A stretch of 43,744 bases of DNA from Proteobacteria bacterium UBA4575. Lineage in GTDB: Bacteria > Pseudomonadota > Gammaproteobacteria > UBA4575. The first letter of the stretch is position 1. Each line of letters opens with the position of its first letter. Both the position numbers and the translations under genes were made by a program. The stretch spans positions 1 to 43,744 of the forward strand of contig DGKH01000001.1 of the NCBI GenBank assembly GCA_002386945.1. Direction: 5' to 3'. The notes beneath the pieces are model-generated. The model saw only the letters and a list, made by a program, of their open reading frames with translations, did no database searches and was not told where the DNA came from. Of the stretch, positions 36,891 to 43,744 are shown in pieces.

Positions 36891-37163
36891 CTAGTTTACG
36901 GCATCCTTCAATGCTTTGCCAGCTTTAAAGCTAGGAACATTTGACGCCTTAATTTGCATCTCTTCACCGGTACGAGGGTTACGTCCGATACGAGCTCCAC
37001 GCTCACGAACAAGGAAACTACCGAAGCCAGTAATTGATACCTGGTTCTTTTCCTTTAGTGTATTTGTAATTGCTTCAATAACTGCATCTACAGCTTTTGC
37101 AGCTGCTGCTTTTGATAAATCAGTGGCACTTGCTACCGCTTCAGTAAGTTCAGTTTTATTCAT
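36891..37163 (-). CDS. hupB: DNA-binding protein HU-beta
   Basis: Small histone-like protein that bends and compacts DNA. The sequence [28 protein letters not shown] and the DNA-binding arm [28 protein letters not shown] are standard for HU, including the conserved Arg-Asn-Pro tip; 90 residues is the normal length. It follows lon on the same strand, as in E. coli and Pseudomonas. A strong sigma-70 promoter overlaps the end of lon, and the roughly 170-base leader contains a terminator-like structure. Confidence 0.98.
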   Translation of the reverse strand: MNKTELTEAVASATDLSKAAAAKAVDAVIEAITNTLKEKNQVSITGFGSFLVRERGARIGRNPRTGEEMQIKASNVPSFKAGKALKDAVN

Positions 37164-37239
37164 TTTTAGACAGCCCCTAGTGATATTAAATTACGCAAGA
37201 TGAAACAGTTTTGTCGCATCTCAAAGTAATCAGTTCAAG

Positions 37240-37310
37240 AAAAAAACATCGGACTTATTTTATTCATAAGTAAACTCATAAACGTTTTATTATCTCTTAT
37301 TCGTCCGATG
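37240..37310 (-). terminator. terminator-like structure with long loop in the hupB leader
   Basis: Arms CATCGGAC (37247-37254) and GTCCGATG (37303-37310) are perfectly complementary over 8 bases and enclose a 48-base AT-rich loop. The minus strand then continues with seven T (37246-37240). It lies between the hupB promoter and hupB, so it could be the lon terminator or a hupB attenuator. Confidence 0.5.
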
Positions 37311-37340
37311 CCCAGCTTAACGCCGTTCAGCGCCAATCTT

Positions 37341-37370
37341 TTTATAGCAGCTTGCCGCAAATTATGTCAA
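37341..37370 (-). promoter_or_regulatory. sigma-70 promoter of hupB
   Basis: On the minus strand a perfect TTGACA (37370-37365) and TATAAA (37346-37341) are separated by 18 bases. They lie just past the lon stop, about 180 bases upstream of hupB. It is the best sigma-70 match I found in the window. Confidence 0.75.
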
Positions 37371-37379
37371 TGCGAACTT

Positions 37380-39812
37380 TCAATGGCGCCTAGTCTCACC
37401 CTCGGCCCCTTTCTTATCTGCTGCTTTAGCCACATCATCTGCATTCTCGCTATCTTCCAAACAGGTAGGTAGCTCTTTTAATGCTATTTCTAGGACCTCA
37501 TCTATCCATCGCACCGGCTTAATTGTCACTTCTTGCAGGATATTATCTGGGATATCGGCCAAATCTTTTTCATTATCATGCGGAATAATGATGGTTTTGA
37601 TGCCACCACGATGTGCCGCCAGTAATTTTTCCTTCAATCCACCGATAGGTAAAACCTCTCCTCGGAGAGTGATTTCTCCGGTCATAGCAACATCAGCGCG
37701 TACTGGAATCTGAGTTAAAACAGAGGCTAATGCAGTCGTCATACCAACACCAGCACTTGGCCCATCTTTCTTTACCGCACCCTCAGGCACGTGAATATGG
37801 ATGTCGACCTTTTCATAAAAATCAGGCTTGATACCCAAGCTAGCCGCACGACTACGAATCACTGTTTGTGCAACTTGAATAGACTCTTTCATGACGTCTT
37901 CAAGATTACCAGTTGGCATTAATTTGCCCTTACCTGGCACTGCTTCAGCTTCAATGGTCAATAATTCACCACCTACTTCGGTCCAGGCCAAACCAGTCAC
38001 CTGACCCACTTGATCCTTCTCTTCAGCCAAACCGTAACGGAAGCGTCGTACGCCTAGATAGTCTTCCAAGTTATCTGAGTTAACCTTATCGCTAAACTGC
38101 TTATCGTTCAGCACAGCTGATTTGACTACCTTACGACAGACCTTAGAGATCTCTCGCTCCAGGTTACGCACACCAGCTTCACGCGTGTAGTAACGAATTA
38201 TATCGGTAATGGCAGATTCACTGATGTTGATTTCAGTTTTCTTCAGCCCATTATTAGCCACTTGTTTTGGAACCAGATAATTGATTGCAATATTGCGCTT
38301 CTCATCTTCGGTGTAGCCTGGAATTCGAATCACTTCCATGCGGTCGAGCAATGGACCCGGAATATTCATACTGTTTGAGGTTGCAACAAACATGATATCG
38401 GAGAGATCAAACTCAACTTCTAAGTAATGATCGGCAAAACTATTATTTTGCTCTGGATCTAGCACTTCCAACATGGCGGATGATGGATCGCCTCGGAAAT
38501 CCATTGCCATTTTGTCAATTTCATCTAATAAAAACAGTGGATTACGCACTTCGACTTTGGCTAAGTTCTGCACAATTCTGCCTGGCATCGAACCAATATA
38601 GGTACGACGATGACCACGAATCTCAGCCTCATCGCGTACACCACCGAGTGACATACGCGTGTATTTACGTCCCGTTGCTCGTGCAATCGACTTACCCAGT
38701 GAAGTCTTACCTACTCCTGGCGGCCCAACTAAACAAAGGATAGGTCCTTTTAATTTTTTCGCGCGTTGTTGTACCGCGAGGTATTCCAGAATCCGTTCTT
38801 TAACCTTTTCCAGACCATAGTGATCTGCTTCTAATACTTGCTCAGCCTTTGCTAGATTACGGCTAATGCGTGTACGCTTTTTCCATGGAATACTGACTAA
38901 CCAATCGATGTAATTACGTACAACGGTGGCTTCGGCTGACATCGGTGACATCATCTTCAGCTTATTCAGCTCTGACGTTGCCTTTTCTTTGCCTTCTTCC
39001 GACATACCGGCGTCTTCAATCTTATTAGCGAGATCATCTAATTCATTCGGCACATCATCTAGATCACCTAATTCTTTTTGGATCGCCTTCATCTGTTCAT
39101 TCAGATAATACTCGCGCTGGCTTTTTTCCATTTGCTGCTTTACGCGACCGCGAATGCGCTTTTCCATTTCCAGCACATCAAGCTCGACTTCAATCAAACC
39201 CATCAGGTGCTCTAAGCGTTCCTGCACAGAGGTGATTTCTAGAATGGCTTGTTTTTGATCTAACTTTAGCGATAGATGTGCAGCGATGGTATCGGCCAAC
39301 CGATCGGCTTCATCAATACCTGATAACGAAGTCAGCACCTCAGGTGGGACTTTATTATTTAGCTTCACATATTGTTCAAATAAACTAACGATAGAGCGCA
39401 TGCTGATATCCAGCTTCTGCTTATCCTCTTCGTCGTCACGACCAATAATTTCTATATCGGCAGTGAAGTACTCCTCATCCTCATGACAGCGCAACACATT
39501 GGCGCGCTCACTACCTTCGACCAGCACCTTAATTGTGCCATCGGGTAGTTTTAGTAATTGCAAGATAGAAGACAGGGTGCCAACTGAATACAGATCTTCA
39601 ATTACAGGCTCTTCTAAATCAGCGCTCTTCTGCGCAACCAAAAGAATCTGCTTGTTATCTGCCATAGCGGCATCTAGCGCTTGAATCGACTTTTCACGAC
39701 CAACAAACAGTGGGATAACCATGTTCGGGTAGACTACAACGTCACGTAACGGTAGTACCGGAACGTTAAATTTCGTGTCATCAGTGGGGGTATTAACTTC
39801 GATATCGGCCAT
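37380..39812 (-). CDS. lon: ATP-dependent protease Lon
   Basis: Soluble AAA+ serine protease that degrades misfolded and regulatory proteins. The N-terminal substrate domain (about 15-210, [22 protein letters not shown]) is followed by a coiled region, the AAA+ module with Walker A GPPGVGKT (363-370) and Walker [11 protein letters not shown], and the protease domain with the catalytic dyad Ser686 (DGPSAG) and Lys729 ([14 protein letters not shown]). The length of 810 compares with 784 in E. coli; the extra length is mainly a polar C-terminal tail. It lies between clpX and hupB and has a good sigma-32-type promoter 45 bases upstream. Confidence 0.98.
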   Translation of the reverse strand: MADIEVNTPTDDTKFNVPVLPLRDVVVYPNMVIPLFVGREKSIQALDAAMADNKQILLVAQKSADLEEPVIEDLYSVGTLSSILQLLKLPDGTIKVLVEGSERANVLRCHEDEEYFTADIEIIGRDDEEDKQKLDISMRSIVSLFEQYVKLNNKVPPEVLTSLSGIDEADRLADTIAAHLSLKLDQKQAILEITSVQERLEHLMGLIEVELDVLEMEKRIRGRVKQQMEKSQREYYLNEQMKAIQKELGDLDDVPNELDDLANKIEDAGMSEEGKEKATSELNKLKMMSPMSAEATVVRNYIDWLVSIPWKKRTRISRNLAKAEQVLEADHYGLEKVKERILEYLAVQQRAKKLKGPILCLVGPPGVGKTSLGKSIARATGRKYTRMSLGGVRDEAEIRGHRRTYIGSMPGRIVQNLAKVEVRNPLFLLDEIDKMAMDFRGDPSSAMLEVLDPEQNNSFADHYLEVEFDLSDIMFVATSNSMNIPGPLLDRMEVIRIPGYTEDEKRNIAINYLVPKQVANNGLKKTEINISESAITDIIRYYTREAGVRNLEREISKVCRKVVKSAVLNDKQFSDKVNSDNLEDYLGVRRFRYGLAEEKDQVGQVTGLAWTEVGGELLTIEAEAVPGKGKLMPTGNLEDVMKESIQVAQTVIRSRAASLGIKPDFYEKVDIHIHVPEGAVKKDGPSAGVGMTTALASVLTQIPVRADVAMTGEITLRGEVLPIGGLKEKLLAAHRGGIKTIIIPHDNEKDLADIPDNILQEVTIKPVRWIDEVLEIALKELPTCLEDSENADDVAKAADKKGAEGETRRH

Positions 39813-39856
39813 ACGGGCTCCTCTAATAAGCTACTGCTAAAAGGTGTTAGCTAATA

Positions 39857-39885
39857 TAGTGGGGGCGCCATGCACTCATTTCAAG
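39857..39885 (-). promoter_or_regulatory. sigma-32-type heat-shock promoter of lon
   Basis: On the minus strand CTTGAAA (39885-39879) is a perfect RpoH -35. After a 14-base spacer, CCCCACTA (39864-39857) matches the CCCCATnT -10 apart from its last bases. It lies 45 bases upstream of the lon ATG, after the clpX stop. This suggests lon is heat-induced independently of clpP-clpX. Confidence 0.75.
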
Positions 39886-39931
39886 TTCATGCGGATGACT
39901 AGATGTACAACGCCTAATCCAGCTACCACAA

Positions 39932-41215
39932 CTAGTCCTCAGAGACTGCTTTCTCAAATTCAGCTGATTCATAGATCAAGTAAGGTTCGGCCTCACCCTT
40001 GATCACAGCTTCATCTAAAACGACTTTAGAGACACCTTCAGCAGAAGGCAGCTCGTACATAGTATTGAGCAGAACATTTTCTAGAATCGTACGCAAACCA
40101 CGTGCTCCGGTCTTACGCTCAGTCGCTTTTTTAGCCACTGCGGATAAGGCATTTGGACGGAACTCGATTTCTGCCCCTTCCATCCCGAATAACTTGCTGT
40201 ATTGCTTGGTTATGGCGTTCTTCGGCTCAGTAAGGATTCGAATCAAGGCCTCTTCATCTAATTCCTCTAGCGTCGCCACCACAGGCAGACGGCCAACAAA
40301 TTCTGGGATTAAGCCATAACGGATTAAATCTTCTGGCTCGACACTATGCAGCAACTCACCAAATGAACGATTGCTCTCTTGGCTACGCACATCGGCTTGG
40401 AAACCAATACTAGTCTTTTCAGTACGATCAAGAATTACTTTATCTAGACCAGCGAAAGCACCACCACAGATAAATAGGATATTACTGGTATCGACCTGCA
40501 AAAACTCTTGCTGCGGATGCTTGCGACCACCCTGTGGTGGCACTGAGGCAACCGTGCCTTCAATCAACTTCAACAACGCCTGCTGTACACCCTCACCCGA
40601 AACGTCTCGTGTGATCGATGGATTGTCTGACTTGCGTGAGATCTTATCGATCTCATCGATGTAAACGATACCATTCTGCGCACGCTCAACATCGTAATCA
40701 CATTTCTGCAACAGCTTTTGAATTATGTTCTCGACATCTTCACCAACATAGCCCGCTTCTGTCAGCGTAGTTGCATCAGCAATCGTAAATGGCACATCGA
40801 GTAAGCGCGCTAAGGTTTCTGCGAGTAACGTTTTACCACAGCCGGTAGGGCCTACTAATAAGATATTACTTTTTGAGAGCTCAACACCATCTTGGCTTGC
40901 ACTGCGTGCTTCTAGCCGTTTGTAATGATTGTAAACAGCGACAGAAAGAACCTTCTTCGCCGCCGCCTGACCGATGACGTAATCATCCAAGGTAACTTTT
41001 AGTTCTATCGGTGTTGGTAACTTACTAGTGCTCGCTGGAGACTGCTCTTGCATCTCCTCACGAATGATATCGTTGCATAGCTCGACACATTCATCACAAA
41101 TGAAGACTGATGGCCCTGCAATTAGTTTACGAACTTCATGTTGCGACTTGCCGCAAAATGAACAGTATAAAAGTTTGCCGCTGTCGGCGTCCTTATCGGA
41201 ACCTTCGGTGCTCAT
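39932..41215 (-). CDS. clpX: ClpXP unfoldase subunit ClpX
   Basis: Hexameric AAA+ unfoldase that recognises tagged proteins (including ssrA-tagged ones) and feeds ClpP. An N-terminal zinc-binding domain with Cys18, Cys21, Cys40 and Cys43 is followed by Walker A GPTGCGKT (122-129), pore loop GYVGED, Walker [12 protein letters not shown], the ClpP-contacting loop region IGF (KTSIGFQAD), and sensor 2 [12 protein letters not shown]. The length of 427 matches E. coli (424). It is separated from clpP by 193 bases that contain no gene. Confidence 0.98.
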   Translation of the reverse strand: MSTEGSDKDADSGKLLYCSFCGKSQHEVRKLIAGPSVFICDECVELCNDIIREEMQEQSPASTSKLPTPIELKVTLDDYVIGQAAAKKVLSVAVYNHYKRLEARSASQDGVELSKSNILLVGPTGCGKTLLAETLARLLDVPFTIADATTLTEAGYVGEDVENIIQKLLQKCDYDVERAQNGIVYIDEIDKISRKSDNPSITRDVSGEGVQQALLKLIEGTVASVPPQGGRKHPQQEFLQVDTSNILFICGGAFAGLDKVILDRTEKTSIGFQADVRSQESNRSFGELLHSVEPEDLIRYGLIPEFVGRLPVVATLEELDEEALIRILTEPKNAITKQYSKLFGMEGAEIEFRPNALSAVAKKATERKTGARGLRTILENVLLNTMYELPSAEGVSKVVLDEAVIKGEAEPYLIYESAEFEKAVSED

Positions 41216-41408
41216 AGTTAAATCCTATATCTGCTCTTAATTTGCATAAATACATTCTAAGCGACATTGGCTTATCGGGGAAATACCAAGAAATACCTTG
41301 CGCTAGAGCCAAAAACACCCACTCCGGCCTACTGTAACAGACTTAATTCGGCGCTGTTTGAGCGGTGTTTAAGCCGATCATCTAGTGCCAATCAACCTGC
41401 GTAGGTGG

Positions 41409-42041
41409 TTAGGTCTCGTCTTTTTCTGCGCCACGGGTGGTTAATACTTTGTCAATTAGACCGTATTCCATAGCCCTTGCACTGCTCATGAAGTTATCAC
41501 GCTCAGTATCATTAGCGATGGTTTCAAGACTTTGACCAGTGTGATGAGCGAGTAAAGTATTTAACTTCTCACGGATGCTGAGTATTTCTTTCGCATGAAT
41601 ATCAATGTCAGTAGCCTGACCTTGATAACCGCCTAATGGTTGATGAATCATCACGCGCGAATTAGGCAATGCATAACGCTTACCCTTACAACCACCTGCT
41701 AATAGAAAAGCACCCATGCTTGCCGCCTGACCAATACAGAGTGTACTAATATCAGGCTTAGCAAATTGCATGGTGTCGTAAATCGCCATGCCTGCAGTAA
41801 CCGATCCACCTGGAGAATTAATATAGATAGAAATATCTTTCTCAGGATTTTCGGACTCTAAAAATAGGATCTGGGCGACAATTAGATTCGCCATATGATC
41901 TTCAATAGGACCAACAATAAAAATCACACGCTCTTTTAATAAGCGCGAGTAAATGTCATAAGCGCGTTCACCTCGGGCTGATTGCTCAACCACCATTGGA
42001 ACTAGATTCATCGAAGGGCTATCAACGTATTCATTCGCCAT
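41409..42041 (-). CDS. clpP: ATP-dependent Clp protease proteolytic subunit ClpP
   Basis: Serine peptidase that forms tetradecameric chambers with ClpX. The catalytic triad is Ser108 ([11 protein letters not shown]), His133 ([10 protein letters not shown]) and Asp182 (TERDNFMSS), each three residues off E. coli precursor numbering. The N-terminal [24 protein letters not shown] is standard, and a short propeptide before it is likely. The length is 210 residues. It lies 46 bases after tig and precedes clpX on the same strand. Confidence 0.98.
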   Translation of the reverse strand: MANEYVDSPSMNLVPMVVEQSARGERAYDIYSRLLKERVIFIVGPIEDHMANLIVAQILFLESENPEKDISIYINSPGGSVTAGMAIYDTMQFAKPDISTLCIGQAASMGAFLLAGGCKGKRYALPNSRVMIHQPLGGYQGQATDIDIHAKEILSIREKLNTLLAHHTGQSLETIANDTERDNFMSSARAMEYGLIDKVLTTRGAEKDET

Positions 42042-42087
42042 GCAACACCTACCTAAAATTAATTAATCCTAAAGTCTGACTAACCAA

Positions 42088-43389
42088 CTACTGCTGTTGT
42101 TGGTTAGGTTTAACTAACTCATCAAACTCTTCTTTTTGTTCAACTGTTTTAACATGAGACAAGACCCAGCTCACCACCTGATCTTCCATCACTACCGCTT
42201 CAATGCTAGCTCGCGCCTGCGTATTGCTGGTGTAATATTCGATCACCTGCTGAGAGTCTTGATATTGCCGCGAAATCTGTTCGATGCGCTGCTCAACTTC
42301 AACTGGGTTCACTTGTAACTTCTGCTCATTAACGATCTCACCGATGACTAAACCTAGCTTGATACGACGCTTGGCTTCATCTACAAATAACTCATCTGGC
42401 AAATCTACTGATTGCTGCATTTGGAAGTTTTCTGCCGCCTGCTTACGTAAGGCTTCGACTTCTTGCGCTACCAGAGACTCAGGCAATTCAAATTCATGAT
42501 TAGCAATCACGCATTCCATTACCGCTGCCTTAGACTTGTTACCGATCTGTGTCTTTAATTCGTTTTCTAATGATTCTTTAATCTTAGCGCGAAGCTCACT
42601 TTCTTCACCACTTTCGATACCATACCCTTTAACAAAGTCGCTATCGACTTCTGGTAATGTACCACTCTCGACAAGTTTCAGTGCAATATCAAAACTTGCT
42701 TCCTGACCGGCCAATTGCTCATTACCATAATCTTCTGGGAAGGTGATCATGAAGGTCTTATCTTCGCCGGCTTTCATGCCTACGATATTATCTTCAAAAC
42801 CAGCAATCATACCGCCGCCGCCAAGCGTCAGGCGATAGTCTTCTGACTTGCCACCTTCAAACTCAACACCGTCTAACTTACCGACAAAGTCCATCGTTAC
42901 ACGATGACCATTTTCAGCAGCAACTGCCTCTTCGGCATAATCTTTGTGCTGCTCACGCATATTAGTAAGCGTGTATTCGATATGCTTCTCTTCAACTTCC
43001 GATACCGGCACAGTGACTTCTAGCTTTGTAAAATCAGATACAGTGATTTCAGGATAGACATCAAAGTTAGCAATAAAGGTCAGATCCTGACCAGGCTCAA
43101 TCTGCTCTGGTTGAATCGTTGGCGCACTAGCTGGGCGCAGCTTCTCTTGCAGTACCGCATCGCGGTAGTTCGCCTGCATTTGATCAGCTAAAACTTCCTG
43201 TCGTACTGAGCCCTCATAGCGTTGCTTAACAACGTTCATAGGCACCTTACCTGGACGGAAGCCATCAATCTTGGCTTGGCCTTTCATCGTATTAAGACGT
43301 TGAGTCACTTCAGCCTCTATCTTATCGGCGGGAACAACAATGGTCATTTTACGGCCTAGTTGGCCTACTTCTTCTACCGATACTTGCAT
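42088..43389 (-). CDS. tig: trigger factor
   Basis: Ribosome-bound chaperone and peptidyl-prolyl isomerase acting first on nascent chains. The N-terminal ribosome-binding domain has the signature loop GFRPGKVPMNVV (E. coli GFRKGKVP); the FKBP-type PPIase domain lies at about 165-245 (VTMDFVGKLDGVEFEGGKSEDYRLTLGGG); the C-terminal helical arms form the rest. The length is 433 residues against 432 in E. coli. It heads the tig-clpP-clpX-lon series, 73 bases after tRNA-Leu(UAG). Confidence 0.98.
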   Translation of the reverse strand: MQVSVEEVGQLGRKMTIVVPADKIEAEVTQRLNTMKGQAKIDGFRPGKVPMNVVKQRYEGSVRQEVLADQMQANYRDAVLQEKLRPASAPTIQPEQIEPGQDLTFIANFDVYPEITVSDFTKLEVTVPVSEVEEKHIEYTLTNMREQHKDYAEEAVAAENGHRVTMDFVGKLDGVEFEGGKSEDYRLTLGGGGMIAGFEDNIVGMKAGEDKTFMITFPEDYGNEQLAGQEASFDIALKLVESGTLPEVDSDFVKGYGIESGEESELRAKIKESLENELKTQIGNKSKAAVMECVIANHEFELPESLVAQEVEALRKQAAENFQMQQSVDLPDELFVDEAKRRIKLGLVIGEIVNEQKLQVNPVEVEQRIEQISRQYQDSQQVIEYYTSNTQARASIEAVVMEDQVVSWVLSHVKTVEQKEEFDELVKPNQQQQ

Positions 43390-43462
43390 GTGTGTACTAA
43401 CCTCACAGACAGCGATGCGCTGTAACTTAGGAAAATTTCTTGAATTTGGGATTGATTCGGTC

Positions 43463-43547
<85 letters not shown>

Positions 43548-43675
43548 ACATATAGGCCAATCAATATGGAAGCGGCGTAGTATATCCAAAACCAGCGCGA
43601 ATAGTTAGCGCTAGACGATAATAAAATGGGCCTAAAGTCGAGATTTTGGATTTCCGGCTAAAAAACCATCGATTG

Positions 43676-43744
43676 CTAACGTGCAACGCGCTTCCAGCCG
43701 AGCAAATAAGGATCTAATAAAAAGATCTTATCTGCCTGCTTCAC
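43676..43744 (-). CDS. possible 3' end of an unidentified gene (22 codons and stop)
   Basis: On the minus strand the frame VKQADKIFLLDPYLLGWKRV, then Ala-Arg, runs from the window edge to TAG (43678-43676). Composition is ordinary for coding DNA and the orientation agrees with the downstream tRNA-Leu and tig, but the fragment is too short to identify. The 128 bases between its stop and the tRNA hold no gene. Confidence 0.35.
   Translation of the reverse strand: MKQADKIFLLDPYLLGWKRVAR

Overview
This window is a gene-dense stretch of a gammaproteobacterial chromosome, and almost all of it is conserved housekeeping DNA. The gene order matches blocks known from Pseudomonas and relatives (tig-clpP-clpX-lon-hupB-tRNAVal-tRNAAsp-ppiD, then fabI with an oligopeptide ABC operon) and from Gammaproteobacteria generally (hrcA-grpE-dnaK-dnaJ-dapB-carA-carB-greA-rlmE-ftsH-glmM-tpiA-secG-tRNALeu-tRNAfMet). 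HrcA, CIRCE-like DNA and a moderate, slightly AT-rich base composition argue against Enterobacterales. A marine-type or Thiotrichales/Oceanospirillales-like lineage is possible, but I cannot name a genus.

Layout. 1-1.6 kb: divergent katG (5' part only) and oxyR, an oxidative-stress pair. 1.7-2.1 kb: initiator tRNA and tRNA-Leu(GAG). 2.2-18.5 kb, minus strand: secretion (secG), glycolysis (tpiA), cell-wall precursor (glmM), membrane protease (ftsH), 23S rRNA methylation (rlmE), transcript cleavage (greA), carbamoyl phosphate (carAB), lysine/DAP (dapB) and the Hsp70 system under HrcA. 18.7-21.7 kb, plus strand: nadK, recN, bamE. 21.7-26.3 kb: rnfH-ratA behind a sodium:neurotransmitter-type symporter gene, smpB, then yafS-rnhA-dnaQ. 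26.3-32.5 kb: a four-gene peptide-type ABC importer (Yej/Npp-like), divergent from fabI. 33.4-34.7 kb: a dicarboxylate/glutamate-type symporter. 34.7-43.5 kb: ppiD, two tRNAs, hupB, lon, clpX, clpP, tig and tRNA-Leu(UAG). The last 69 bases look like the 3' end of another gene. No intergenic interval exceeds about 250 bases without a gene or tRNA.

How the genes work together. The window concentrates protein quality control: trigger factor, DnaK/DnaJ/GrpE, PpiD, ClpXP, Lon, FtsH and SmpB. Sigma-32-like promoters are visible before dnaK and lon, and a degenerate CIRCE-like element lies in the hrcA leader.

I found no mobile element, CRISPR array, toxin/defence island or clear new system. The items most worth checking are: a peptide-binding lipoprotein with an added C-terminal membrane helix, and its partner permease with a long N-terminal extension; an initiator tRNA with a U1-U72 mismatch; a terminator-like structure in the hupB leader; paired hairpins between dnaK and dnaJ; loss of folP and yhbY from the ftsH cluster and replacement of rimP-nusA by katG-oxyR; and single-residue departures in TpiA and FtsH. 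Two start codons (katG, carA) are best placed at TTG.
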